Below, one piece after another: positions 17,011-25,505 of a stretch of DNA of 64,000 bases; position 1 is the first letter of the stretch; every line of letters begins with the position of its first letter. The translations under genes and the position numbers were made by a program. This DNA comes from Palsa-506 sp963836355 (GTDB lineage Bacteria > Actinomycetota > Actinomycetes > Streptosporangiales > Streptosporangiaceae): NCBI GenBank assembly GCA_963836355.1, contig CAWIJO010000014.1:310001-374000 (forward strand), read 5' to 3'. Under the pieces are notes generated by a model. It was not told where the DNA came from. It saw nothing but the letters and a program-made list of their open reading frames with translations, and made no database searches.

Positions 17011-17083
17011 CGCGCTCGGAGGGACTCGAACCCCCAACCTTCTGATCCGTAGTCAGATGCTCTATCCGTTGAGCTACGAGCGC
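17011..17083 (-). tRNA. tRNA-Arg (anticodon ACG)
   Basis: Read on the minus strand, this 73-nt sequence folds as a standard cloverleaf. The acceptor stem is GCGCTCG/CGAGCGC, the anticodon loop CTACGGA gives anticodon ACG, and the T-arm is GGGGG-TTCGAGT-CCCTC. The CCA end is not encoded. tRNA genes are the usual attB sites of AICEs and actinophages, and this one borders the accessory region containing two integrase remnants. Confidence 0.92.
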
Positions 17084-17341
17084 AGCTGGTGCGTCGACAG
17101 TCTAGCCGAACCGGCAGTGCGTGATGCCCGGCATCGGCCTCGCTCCGGCGTTCCCGGCGCCTCTCGGCATGCGCCCGCCGGGGCGCTGGCCAGTTCCGCA
17201 AAGCTTCGGCAGGATGATCGGCATGTTGCACCGAGCACGCTCCCGCCGGACGCAGAGCCGTACTGCGGATTGGCTCGCCCGCCAGCAGCGGCTGGCCGCC
17301 GGCCGCAATGTGGCCGCTGGCGGCACCATGGCGGCTTGGTC

Positions 17342-18346
17342 GTGAGCATCGGCCGCCAGGCCGGCGCAGGACCGGTCGTGCTGTTTACGCTTGGCGGCAC
17401 GATCTCGATGGCTGCGCACGACAATGGCGGCGTCGTCGCCCGGCTGACCGGCCGCGATCTACTGGGCAGCGTCGACGGGCTCGGCGGCATCGAGATCGAG
17501 GTTCGCGACGCGGCCGCCGTGCCGAGTGCCAGCCTGTCTTTTGACGACGTGCTCGATGTCGTCGCCGCGGCAGGCGATGCCGTGACCTCCGGTGCCCGCG
17601 GCATCGTGCTGTCACAGGGCACGGACACGCTGGAAGAGACTGCCTTCCTGGTCGACTCCGTGTGGCCGCATGATGCCCCGGTCGTGCTCACCGGGGCGAT
17701 GCGCAATCCGACCCTGCCCGGCCCGGACGGTCCGGCTAACCTGGTGGCGGCTGTGCTGGTCGCCGTGTCCGGCGCGGCGCGGGGCCGCGGCGCGCTGGTG
17801 GTGTTCAGCGACGAAATCCACGCCGCCAGGCACGTGCGCAAGACGCACAGCACGAGTACGGCGACCTTCGCGTCGCCGGACGCCGGCCCGGTCGGCCATG
17901 TCGTCGAGCGAGTTCCGCGATTTCTCGCTGATGTCTGCCGCCGCAGGCTGGTCACCGGATTCTCGCGAGACAGGCTGGCCGCGACCAGGATCGGCCTGTA
18001 CACCGTGACGCTGGACGACGATGGCATGCTGCTCGGTCAGGTCGCGCGCAGCCAGCACGGGCTCGTCGTGGCCGGATTCGGCGTCGGCCATGTTCCCGCC
18101 GCGCTCGCGCCGGCGTTCGGCGAGCTTGCCGCCGTCATGCCGGTTGTGCTGACCTCCCGGGCCGGCGCTGGGCCAGTGCTGGCTGCCACCTACGGCGCCG
18201 TCGGTTCCGAGCGTGACCTGCTCGAGCGCGGCCTGATCAGCGGCGGCTTCGTGCACCCTTACAAGGCCCGGGTACTGCTGCGCCTGCTGGTCGCCCAGGG
18301 CGCAACGGCGGACGCCGTCGCCACGACGTTCGCTGAGCTTGGCTGA
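17342..18346 (+). CDS. ansA: L-asparaginase
   Basis: 334 residues from GTG at 17342; an in-frame TTG lies 6 nt upstream, and longer versions would run through the tRNA gene. It hydrolyses L-asparagine to aspartate and ammonia. The conserved threonines appear in TLGGTISM near the N-terminus and in SQGTDTLEETAF, with a Lys in HVRKTHS, the pattern of bacterial type I/II asparaginases. No signal peptide is visible, so it is probably cytoplasmic. No operon partner is seen. Confidence 0.87.
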   Translation: MSIGRQAGAGPVVLFTLGGTISMAAHDNGGVVARLTGRDLLGSVDGLGGIEIEVRDAAAVPSASLSFDDVLDVVAAAGDAVTSGARGIVLSQGTDTLEETAFLVDSVWPHDAPVVLTGAMRNPTLPGPDGPANLVAAVLVAVSGAARGRGALVVFSDEIHAARHVRKTHSTSTATFASPDAGPVGHVVERVPRFLADVCRRRLVTGFSRDRLAATRIGLYTVTLDDDGMLLGQVARSQHGLVVAGFGVGHVPAALAPAFGELAAVMPVVLTSRAGAGPVLAATYGAVGSERDLLERGLISGGFVHPYKARVLLRLLVAQGATADAVATTFAELG

Positions 18347-18366
18347 GCTGGCGCCAACACCGGCCA

Positions 18367-18408
18367 GCGCCACCTGGGCAGCGCCGCCTGGGCAGCGCCG
18401 CCTGGGCA
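18367..18408 (+). repeat. 14-bp tandem repeat, three copies
   Basis: GCGCC(A/G)CCTGGGCA occurs three times head to tail between the convergent asparaginase and HxlR genes, followed by related partial copies. It is a short GC-rich slippage-type repeat of no evident function. Confidence 0.7.
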
Positions 18409-18501
18409 GGGCTCCTTCGCAGGGCCGCCCGGGCGGGGCTCCTGGGCGCTCGCCGGTCGGTGGCCCGGCCGGCCCGGGCCGGGCCTGGCGCGGCGCGGCG
18501 A

Positions 18502-19032
18502 TCAGATCGGCGTGAGCATGCGGTGCGGTGCTGGCTTTGCCAGCACCGCGCTGACTCGGTCGGTCCTGCGTGGCGCGGACGGCGGGAAGTGCTTGGTGGT
18601 CATGACATCGGCCACATCCGGGGTGATCCCGCAGGCCGGGCAGAGGCCTCGGTGGTCGAGCTCCGTGCCGCACCTGACATGGCTGTACACCCGTGACGCG
18701 CCGCGATTGGCTGCCTTCGGCCCCCACGCCTGGCCCCATTGCGCGAGCGCGTGCACAACCGGCCATGTCGCGCGCCCGGCCTCGGTCAGCTCATAGCTGA
18801 CGGCTGCGCCGTCAGCATCGGCCGTAGTGCGGACGAGCAGCCCGTGTGCCGCGAGCTTGCGCAGCCGGTCGGTCAGGATTGCCCGCGGGATGTCGAGATG
18901 CTCGGCGAAATCGGAGAACCGCCGCACGCCGTAGAGCGCGTCTCGCAGCACTAGCAGCGTCCACCGCTCCCCGAGCACTTCCAGGGCCCGCGCGATCGTG
19001 CAGTCCTGGCCTGCATAGGTGTTGCCCAGCAT
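18502..19032 (-). CDS. HxlR-family transcriptional regulator
   Basis: 176 residues. The winged-helix HxlR domain fills residues 10-105 (CTIARALEVLGERWTLLVLR, then FSDFAEHLDIPRAILTDRL). An extra C-terminal module has paired cysteines (CGTELDHRGLCPACG) that could bind zinc. It is divergent from the MFS gene, and the shared 80-bp intergenic region carries two near-identical palindromes, so it most likely represses the transporter and itself. The effector is unknown; many HxlR proteins respond to reactive electrophiles or drugs. Confidence 0.88.
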   Translation of the reverse strand: MLGNTYAGQDCTIARALEVLGERWTLLVLRDALYGVRRFSDFAEHLDIPRAILTDRLRKLAAHGLLVRTTADADGAAVSYELTEAGRATWPVVHALAQWGQAWGPKAANRGASRVYSHVRCGTELDHRGLCPACGITPDVADVMTTKHFPPSAPRRTDRVSAVLAKPAPHRMLTPI

Positions 19033-19054
19033 GGCTGCATTGTACCCGAAATTC

Positions 19055-19071
19055 GGTTCAGTAATTGAACC
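19055..19071. promoter_or_regulatory. Predicted HxlR operator 1
   Basis: GGTTCAGTAATTGAACC is a near-perfect palindrome (GGTTCA-N5-TGAACC). It lies 22 bp upstream of the hxlR start and matches the second site at 19087. Confidence 0.75.
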
Positions 19072-19086
19072 ACGATTGCTACACTC

Positions 19087-19103
19087 GGTTCAATCATTGA
19101 ACT
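19087..19103. promoter_or_regulatory. Predicted HxlR operator 2
   Basis: GGTTCAATCATTGAACT repeats operator 1 with the same 5-bp spacer. The centres are 32 bp apart, about three helical turns, so two dimers could bind the same face. The site abuts the ribosome-binding site of the MFS gene. Confidence 0.75.
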
Positions 19104-19112
19104 GGAGGAACC

Positions 19113-20606
19113 ATGATCACCATTGCAGGCAAGCGCCCGGCCCCAAGGTCACTGAGCCCGGGCCGAAGGTCACTGAGCCCGGGCCGAAGGCCGCTGGGCC
19201 CGGGCCGGAGGCCGCTAGGCCCGGGCCGGAGCCCGCAGGCGGCGCTGGCGATCACCGGAGTGGCCACCCTGCTGGTTCTTGTTGACTTCACGACGGTGGT
19301 GCCCACCATCCAGGACACGGCGGCGGCCTTCGGTGCCTCGCTCGTCTGGCGGACCTGGGCGCTCAGCGCGATGAGTCTCGGGCTCGCGGCCGCGCTGCTG
19401 ACTGCCGGGGCACTGGCCGACCAGATCGGGCGGCGGCGGACGCTGCGCGCCGGGCTGGCCGGGCTGGCGGTCAGCACCGCGCTGGCAGCCGCGGCACCGT
19501 CTATAGCGATCTTCGTGGCAGCGCGCATCGTTCAGGGCGTGGCCGGAGCGGCCGTGCTGACCGCGGCGCTGGCCATGATCGGGCATGCGCATCCAGCCGG
19601 GCAGGCGCGGGTCAGGGCCACCGGGATCTGGGGCGCGACGCTCGGCGGCGGGATCGCCGCCGGTCCGCTGCTATCGTCCGTGCTGGCCCGCTCGGCAGAC
19701 TGGCGCGCCGCCTACTGGCTCGAAGCCGCGCTGCAGTCGGTAGTGGCACTGTGGGCCGGCCGGCTCGCCGAATCGAGTTCGCCGCAGCGCCGCAGGCCCG
19801 ACCTGGCCGGCCCGGCGACGCTCATCGGCGGGATGTCGGCGCTCACTGCCGCGCTGATCACCGGGCGGCAGAGCTGGTCAGCGACCCCGACGGCAGCGCT
19901 GCTGGCCGCCGCGCTGGCGTGCATCACGGCGTTCGCCGTGGTCGAGGCGCGGCACCGCGAGCCGATGTTCGACCTGAGGCTGCTGCGCCGCCCGGCCTTC
20001 CTTAACTCCATGCTGGGAGCCTTGGTGGTCGGCCTGACCACCATCGCCCTGATGAGCTACGCGCCCAGCTTCCTGGAGCGGGCGCTCGGCTGGTCGGCGC
20101 TGGCAAGCTCGGTGCTGCTGGCCGCGTGGTCGGCCACCAGCGCCATTGTTTCCTGGCACGCGCACCGGCTGCCGCAGCGGGTGATCACCAGGCACCGGCT
20201 GGTCCTCGGGCTCACTGTCTGCGCGCTCGGGCTGCTCTGGCTCGCGCGGCTGTCCCCGGCGGCAGGCTGGGCCCAGCTGCTGCCCGGCATGGTCGTCACC
20301 GGCCTCGGTACCGGCCTGACCAACGCGGCGCTCGGCCAGCTTGCGGTGTCGTCCGCGCCGGTCAGCCAGCCAGGCCTGGGCAGCGGCGCGAACAACACGG
20401 CCCGGTATCTCGGCGGTGCCGCCGGGATCGCCATCGTGGTGGCCTTGGCTGTTCCCAGCTCGTCCCGGCCGACCACGTCGCAGTTCGTCACCGGCTGGGA
20501 CACCGCCGCCAGCGTCTGCGCGATCCTGTGCGCGCTGGGCATCGTCGCTGCGCTGTTCCTCCGCGAAGCGGTGCCATCGAAGGTGTCGGGTGCGCCCAGT
20601 GAGTAA
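19113..20606 (+). CDS. MFS efflux transporter
   Basis: 497 residues with about 14 predicted membrane segments and the MFS loop motif GALADQIGRRRT, most like drug:H+ antiporters of the DHA2 type. A cytoplasmic N-terminal extension of about 30 residues is built of four RSLSPGR/RPLGPGR repeats before the first helix (ALAITGVATLLVLVDF). The ribosome-binding site GGAGGA lies 4 nt before ATG. The HxlR partner and double operator suggest substrate-induced export of a toxic compound. The substrate cannot be predicted. Confidence 0.85.
   Translation: MITIAGKRPAPRSLSPGRRSLSPGRRPLGPGRRPLGPGRSPQAALAITGVATLLVLVDFTTVVPTIQDTAAAFGASLVWRTWALSAMSLGLAAALLTAGALADQIGRRRTLRAGLAGLAVSTALAAAAPSIAIFVAARIVQGVAGAAVLTAALAMIGHAHPAGQARVRATGIWGATLGGGIAAGPLLSSVLARSADWRAAYWLEAALQSVVALWAGRLAESSSPQRRRPDLAGPATLIGGMSALTAALITGRQSWSATPTAALLAAALACITAFAVVEARHREPMFDLRLLRRPAFLNSMLGALVVGLTTIALMSYAPSFLERALGWSALASSVLLAAWSATSAIVSWHAHRLPQRVITRHRLVLGLTVCALGLLWLARLSPAAGWAQLLPGMVVTGLGTGLTNAALGQLAVSSAPVSQPGLGSGANNTARYLGGAAGIAIVVALAVPSSSRPTTSQFVTGWDTAASVCAILCALGIVAALFLREAVPSKVSGAPSE
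19145..19228 (+). repeat. 21-bp tandem repeat, four copies
   Basis: Two identical units (AAGGTCACTGAGCCCGGGCC plus G) are followed by two variant units, encoding four copies of the heptad R-S/P-L-S/G-P-G-R at the N-terminus of the MFS protein. In-frame units allow copy-number change without loss of the frame. Confidence 0.85.
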
Positions 20607-20634
20607 CCCCCGGCAGCGCCGTGGCTATGGGCCG

Positions 20635-23265
20635 TCAGCCTGGCGCCATGTCCACGAACCGGCTGAAATGACCCTGGAATGCCACGGTGACAGTGGCGGT
20701 CGGCCCGTTGCGGTGCTTGGCCACGATGAAGTCCGCCTCGCCTGCCCGCGGCGACTCCCGCTCGTAGGCATCCTCCCGGTGCAGCAAGATCACCATGTCC
20801 GAGTCCTGCTCGATGCTGTTGTGCGCCAGGATCCCGTCAGCGACGAAATTGTGCGTGCCTTTCACTGTCGCGTCGAAAACCGGCTGGGTGCCGAGCGGTT
20901 CGATGCTTACGATCCGGTCCCAGTAGATGTCGCTGCTCGCGGCTGCACGCAGCGCTTCCGACTTGAGCGCGTTGGCGCAGCGCAGCAACCGATCGCGCGA
21001 CGGGCAACGCTTGTCCAGCGTGGTCCCGCAGTAATGGGTGCCGATCGCAGCCTGCAGCTGGCGCTCTGACACTTTGACCCGGACCCGTTCGGATTTGACT
21101 AGCTCCCAGACCTCGATCGGCAGCGTGTCCATGTTGGTGTTGGCGGCCTTGCCGTCAACAAGAGCGAGCAGTTCGGGAACGAGTTTCCCGCACCTGCCGT
21201 GCACGCCGATTTTCCTGCAGAAAGTCCGCAGACTCATGCTATCAGCGACAACCACGTGATAGCTGGGCCGGTAGTTGGCTTTCCGGTAGTGCCGGACGCG
21301 GGCAATGATCCCGAAGCGGGCCAGCAAGAGCATGACGCCCTCGGCAAGCTGTCGGCTGGATGAAGAGTAGTAGACCTTCGGGGCCGTCTTGGTCCGCGGG
21401 ACGGTGACATTACCGTCAGTGGCCCAGAGGTGCCGTAGGAAGACCGCTATCTCATCATTGGACGCGGAATGCAAGACAGCGGGAATGTGCTTCTGGTACG
21501 ACCTGAGATCCTCGATTCCCAGCTCACGAAACCACACATGCAGCGGGTTCATGCGCCCCCGCGCGCACTTGAACGGCGCGGGCAGGTAGGTATGCCACCA
21601 TTCCTTCTGCTGCACCCGCCGAGGGGTGATGCCGAACTCCGCACGCGCCGCTTCTTCAACGAAGCCGAGGTTGGCAGGATCGTTCGACGTGTAGTGCAGT
21701 GGCTGAGAGCGCAGGACGCAGCCATCCCCGATCAGATGAGCGAGCAGGCCCAGCCGGTGCTCGGACCAGCCAAGGCCCGCGCCCATGGGCTCCGGTATCA
21801 GGCGAGGTATCCCAACCCGGCCTCCCTCGGCCAGGCCGTCTAGCGGCTTCCACCCGCTGAAGGTCAGGAACGGGTGATTTCCCGATGCCTTGACCTCCCG
21901 GCCGGACGCGAGCCGCAGCCGGTAAACCTCCTTGACGCCAGACGGGAAGACGCCGGTGATCGGTGCCGCAACCAAGCGACCGCTAGAATCGACTGACCAT
22001 ACGGCGATGCCCTCATGGCCACGAGTCATAAGTTCACTGAACGTGATCGGCGCCCCCGTATCTGCCCGCAGAATTGTCGTGTCACCGGTCATGCATCCGG
22101 ATTCCCGCAGGTCAGCGAGTAGCGGCTTCTTGTCGGTGCGCTGCTCAGGCCCGCGGTTGAGCTGCGCGACGGCCACCACGGGAACATCGAGTTCCTTGGC
22201 GAGCAGCTTGAGCGAGCGCGACATCTCCGACACTTCCTGCTGCCGATTCTCCACCCTCTTCGGCGAGCTCATCAGCTGCAGGTAGTCGATAATCACGAGC
22301 CGGAGGTCATGCCGCTGCTTGAGCCGACGGCACTTGGCCCGGATCTCCATCATCGACATATTCGGTGAGTCGTCGATGAACAGCGGGGCTTCCACGACCT
22401 CGCTCATCCGCCTGGCCAGCCTGGTCCAGTCCTCATCGCCCATCTGGCCGGTCCGCATCGAGTGCAGCGGAACCCGCGCCTCCGCCGATAGCAGCCGCAT
22501 GGTGATCTCGTTCCGGCTCATCTCCAGGCTGAAGATCACCGCAGCAAGGCCGTGCCGTACCGACGCTGCCCGAGCAAGATCCAATGCAAGGGTGCTTTTG
22601 CCAAGGGCCGGTCTTGCCGCGATCACGATCATCTGGCCCGGGTGCAGCCCGTTGGTGAGCGCATCCAGGTCGGTGAACCCGGTCGGCACGCCGGTCAGCG
22701 CGCCGCCCCGGCTGCCGATCGCCTCGATCTCGTCCAGCGCTCCTGGCATGATCTCGGCCAGGGCCAGGTAGTCCTCGCTGACCCGCCGGTCGGCCACGCC
22801 GTAGACCTCAGCCTCGGCACGGTCCAGCAACTCATCCGCGTCGCCGTCACCGGAGTAGCCGAGCTGCACGATCCTGGTGCCCACCTCGACCAGGCGGCGC
22901 AGGATCGCCCGCTCCCGCACGATCCTCGCGTAATAGCCGGCGTTCGCCGCGGTGGGCACCGAGGCGATCAGCGTGTGCAGGTAGGGCGCGCCGCCCATCC
23001 GCCCGATATCCCCGCGCTTGGTCAGCTCGGCGGCGACGGTAACGGCGTCGGCGGGCTCGCCCCGGCCGTAGAGGTCCAGGATTACCTCGTGCACGAGCTG
23101 ATGGGCGGGCCGGTAGTGATCGTGCGGCCGGATCACCTCGAGCACGTCGGAAATCGCGTCCTTCGACAACAGCATCCCGCCCAGCACGCACTGCTCTGCG
23201 GCGATGTCATGCGGCGGAGTTCGCTCGAATTCGCCGTCTCGTGGTGCGATCTCTGTGACGCTCAC
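20635..23265 (-). CDS. dnaB: Replicative DNA helicase DnaB with intein
   Basis: 876 residues from the GTG at 23265 (GGGAGG ribosome-binding site); after splicing the helicase is 450 residues, the normal size. The N-terminal DnaB domain is followed by the RecA-like motor with Walker A (ARPALGKST), Walker B (LVIIDYLQL) and QLNRGPEQR. An intein interrupts it between LRESG and SIEQDSD, the site used by the Synechocystis DnaB intein. The hexamer unwinds DNA at the fork. It heads the dnaB-rplI-rpsR-ssb-rpsF neighbourhood. Splicing is required for function. Confidence 0.95.
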   Translation of the reverse strand: MSVTEIAPRDGEFERTPPHDIAAEQCVLGGMLLSKDAISDVLEVIRPHDHYRPAHQLVHEVILDLYGRGEPADAVTVAAELTKRGDIGRMGGAPYLHTLIASVPTAANAGYYARIVRERAILRRLVEVGTRIVQLGYSGDGDADELLDRAEAEVYGVADRRVSEDYLALAEIMPGALDEIEAIGSRGGALTGVPTGFTDLDALTNGLHPGQMIVIAARPALGKSTLALDLARAASVRHGLAAVIFSLEMSRNEITMRLLSAEARVPLHSMRTGQMGDEDWTRLARRMSEVVEAPLFIDDSPNMSMMEIRAKCRRLKQRHDLRLVIIDYLQLMSSPKRVENRQQEVSEMSRSLKLLAKELDVPVVAVAQLNRGPEQRTDKKPLLADLRESGCMTGDTTILRADTGAPITFSELMTRGHEGIAVWSVDSSGRLVAAPITGVFPSGVKEVYRLRLASGREVKASGNHPFLTFSGWKPLDGLAEGGRVGIPRLIPEPMGAGLGWSEHRLGLLAHLIGDGCVLRSQPLHYTSNDPANLGFVEEAARAEFGITPRRVQQKEWWHTYLPAPFKCARGRMNPLHVWFRELGIEDLRSYQKHIPAVLHSASNDEIAVFLRHLWATDGNVTVPRTKTAPKVYYSSSSRQLAEGVMLLLARFGIIARVRHYRKANYRPSYHVVVADSMSLRTFCRKIGVHGRCGKLVPELLALVDGKAANTNMDTLPIEVWELVKSERVRVKVSERQLQAAIGTHYCGTTLDKRCPSRDRLLRCANALKSEALRAAASSDIYWDRIVSIEPLGTQPVFDATVKGTHNFVADGILAHNSIEQDSDMVILLHREDAYERESPRAGEADFIVAKHRNGPTATVTVAFQGHFSRFVDMAPG
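20818..22095 (-). other. DnaB intein (426 aa) with LAGLIDADG homing endonuclease
   Basis: It begins with Cys (CMTGDTTIL) and ends with the His-Asn pair (GILAHN), followed by Ser as the first C-extein residue, so all residues needed for protein splicing are present. Block B (SGNHPF) and block F (VFDATVKGTHNFVADG) are recognisable. The central part has two LAGLIDADG-like motifs (LGLLAHLIGDG and FLRHLWATDG), indicating a full-length rather than mini-intein. The endonuclease may still be active. Confidence 0.93.
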
Positions 23266-23725
23266 CAGGTGCCACCTCCCCCCTTGCTCGTGAGCACTCC
23301 GCAATGGCCAGCGCGGGCGGTCACGTCCGTTCTACCGGACGGCTCGGACAGTCTCGCGGTACCTGGTTCCGGGCGTCTACTCGCGCTGTGCACAGGCCTG
23401 TGGACAGCCTGTGCAGACACGCCGGAGGCGCTGTGCGCAGCATGGGGACGCAGCTGTGGAAATGGCCGGCCGGGGCGCCCGGATAGGGCTTCTGCCAGGT
23501 GCTATGCCATCCACTGCTTGTGCGCAAGAAAAACTCGCGCACAGCGCGGCAATCCACAACCACCGGGAGTTATCCACACAGGGAAATCGGCGCCGAACGA
23601 TGCCTGCAGGCCCTGGCCACCCGACTGCCGGGCGGCGGCTGGCCCGGGACAGCCCGATGCCGCGGCGGATACGCGGATCGGTAAATTGGCAGGCGCCAGC
23701 CCTCCGCTCCGCCTACTGTTCGCGT
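23266..23725. other. dnaB upstream gap with DnaA-box-like sites
   Basis: No gene is seen. The region holds CTGTGGACA framed by an 8-bp inverted repeat (GCACAGGC/GCCTGTGC, 23390-23414), another TGTGGAA near 23456, AATCCACAA near 23551 and a consensus TTATCCACA at 23570-23578. These resemble DnaA boxes and could couple dnaB expression to DnaA. Confidence 0.5.
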
Positions 23726-23962
23726 ATGTGTTCGACCGCAAGCGACCGGCTGGCCAGGCTCGGCGAGGCCATCGACAAGCTAGCCGCCGACTCCCTGATA
23801 CCGCATGCCGCCCGGTCGAACGCGGCCATGCAGGAGCGGCTGGCCAGCATCTGGGCCATGGTCGCGGAACTCGACCCTGAGCTAGCCAGGCGCGTGCCCG
23901 ACTATCACCCGGGGCATGGCCGCAGCGCGAATGACGACCGGGTCATTCCCCAGCGCGAATGA
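23726..23962 (+). CDS. Hypothetical 78-residue protein
   Basis: The ATG at 23726 opens a frame with good GC-rich third positions: a helical, charged protein (SDRLARLGEAIDKLAADS, then LASIWAMVAELDPELARRV). I do not recognise the family. The last codons cover two direct copies of a 19-bp sequence (23923-23941 and 23951-23969), the second of which crosses the stop. There is no strong ribosome-binding site, so it may be a remnant. Confidence 0.45.
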   Translation: MCSTASDRLARLGEAIDKLAADSLIPHAARSNAAMQERLASIWAMVAELDPELARRVPDYHPGHGRSANDDRVIPQRE

Positions 23963-24001
23963 CGACCGGTCACTGGCGAGCGACGGCCCAGCCGCCAGGC
24001 T

Positions 24002-24463
24002 TCAGCTCGCCGCCACCTCGACGTCGAGCGTCGCCCTGACCTCCGGGTGCAGCCTGATCGCGACCTGGTGCGCACCGACGGTCTTGATCGGGTTCTTGAT
24101 CTCGATCCGGCGCTTGTCCAGCTCGGGCCCGCCCGCCGCCAGCACCGCGGCGGCGATGTCGGCCGGGGAGATGGAGCCGAACAGCCTGCCGCCGCCGCCG
24201 GCTCGTCGCTCCAGCCGGACGGTCAGCGACCCGAGCCTGCCCGCCGCGTCCCTGGCGTCGTCAAGGCCGCGGATCTCGCGGACCGAGCGGGCCCGCCTGA
24301 TCGAGTCGATCTGCTTCTCGGCGCCGCGCGTCCAGCGCATCGCCAGCCCCCGCGGGACGAGGTAGTTGCGGCCATAGCCGCCTGCGACCTCAACCACCTC
24401 GCCGGGGGAACCCAGGCCATCGACCTCCTGGGTGAGGATGAGCTTCATCGGCGTACCGCTCAT
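24002..24463 (-). CDS. rplI: 50S ribosomal protein L9
   Basis: 153 residues from the ATG at 24463, chosen because AGGGAGG lies 10 nt upstream; an internal ATG at 24448 gives the textbook MKLILTQEV start. The N-terminal domain with GYGRNYLVPRGLA binds 23S rRNA and a long helix joins it to the C-terminal domain. It follows rpsR by 22 bp in the same orientation. Confidence 0.95.
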   Translation of the reverse strand: MSGTPMKLILTQEVDGLGSPGEVVEVAGGYGRNYLVPRGLAMRWTRGAEKQIDSIRRARSVREIRGLDDARDAAGRLGSLTVRLERRAGGGGRLFGSISPADIAAAVLAAGGPELDKRRIEIKNPIKTVGAHQVAIRLHPEVRATLDVEVAAS

Positions 24464-24485
24464 CGGTCCGCGACCTCCCTCGGCA

Positions 24486-24722
24486 TCAGCGTGCCGTGCT
24501 CGTGTACGGCAGCAGCGCCATCTCGCGCGCGTTCTTGATCGCGGTCGCGACGTCGCGCTGGTGCTGCGTGCAGTTGCCGGAAACCCGTCGTGCCCGGATC
24601 TTGCCGCGGTCCGAGATGAACTTGCGCAGCAGCCCCGTGTCCTTGTAGTCCACGTGGGTGATCTTCTCCTGGCAGAACAGGCAGACCTTCTTCTTTGGCT
24701 TGCGAATCGGTGGCTTGGCCAT
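24486..24722 (-). CDS. rpsR: 30S ribosomal protein S18
   Basis: 78 residues with the S18 core (YKDTGLLRKFISDRGKIRAR). The N-terminus keeps a CLFCQ pair of cysteines, but the usual second CxxC partner is reduced to a single Cys (GNCTQHQR), so a partial zinc-ribbon-type (C+) form is possible. It binds S6 in the 30S platform; the partner gene rpsF is just upstream beyond ssb. Confidence 0.95.
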   Translation of the reverse strand: MAKPPIRKPKKKVCLFCQEKITHVDYKDTGLLRKFISDRGKIRARRVSGNCTQHQRDVATAIKNAREMALLPYTSTAR

Positions 24723-24895
24723 CGTGGTGCTCCTTAGCAGAGCCCCGCCTGGGCGGGGATGGTCGTCTCATCGGGACGGACGGAGGCGGTCAGCGGGCTG
24801 GCCGGCCCGCGAACCGGGCCGGGCCGTTGGCCCAGCCTGGCTAGCCTGCCGGAGCCGGGCTAGCCGGCCGCCGGCTGCGCCTGGTGGTGGTGGCG

Positions 24896-25429
24896 TCAGA
24901 ACGGGGGCTCGTCGGTGAATCCGCCGTCACCCGCCGAGCCGCCGCGGGAATCGGTTGCCCACGGGTCGTCGGCCGGACGACCGCCGCCCCCACCATACCC
25001 GCCCTGGCCACCGGCACCGCCCTGGCCACCGCCGCCGCCACCACCGAAGCCGCCGGTGGACCGCTGCGACTTGGTGACCTTGGCGGAGGCGTTGCGCAGC
25101 GAGGGGCCGACCTCGTCGACCTCGATCTCGTAGACGGTGCGCTTCTCGCCTTCCTTGGTCTCGTACGAGCGCTGCCGGAGACGGCCCTGCACGATGACCC
25201 GCATGCCGCGCTGCAGGCTCTCCGCCACGTTCTCGGCGGCCTGCCGCCAGACATTGCAGGACAGGAACAGCGAGTCGCCGTCCTTCCACTCGTTCGTCTG
25301 CCGGTCCATGAACCTCGGGGTCGAGGCGACCCGGAACGTGGCCACGGCCTGGCCGGTGGGGGTGTAACGGAGCTCTGGGTCGGCGACGAGGTTGCCGACA
25401 ACGGTGATCACGGTGTCGCCTGCTGCCAT
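24896..25429 (-). CDS. ssb: Single-stranded DNA-binding protein
   Basis: 177 residues. An OB-fold occupies 1-115 (TVITVVGNLVADPELRYT, then DSLFLSCNVWRQAAENVAES). A Gly-rich spacer follows (about 120-160), and the conserved acidic tip DEPPF recruits repair and replication proteins. The position between rpsF and rpsR is the standard actinobacterial arrangement. Confidence 0.95.
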   Translation of the reverse strand: MAAGDTVITVVGNLVADPELRYTPTGQAVATFRVASTPRFMDRQTNEWKDGDSLFLSCNVWRQAAENVAESLQRGMRVIVQGRLRQRSYETKEGEKRTVYEIEVDEVGPSLRNASAKVTKSQRSTGGFGGGGGGGQGGAGGQGGYGGGGGRPADDPWATDSRGGSAGDGGFTDEPPF

Positions 25430-25505
25430 CGGGGGTGCTCCCGGTCTTCAGGTTGGAGGGGTTCTGGCCAGCGCGGCCCTGCGGTAGCGCGGCCCGTGAA
25501 TCAGC

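Noticed and set aside
22552..23880. 442-codon plus-strand frame opposite dnaB
   Set aside because: Antisense shadow of dnaB extending into the intergenic region; no recognisable domain.
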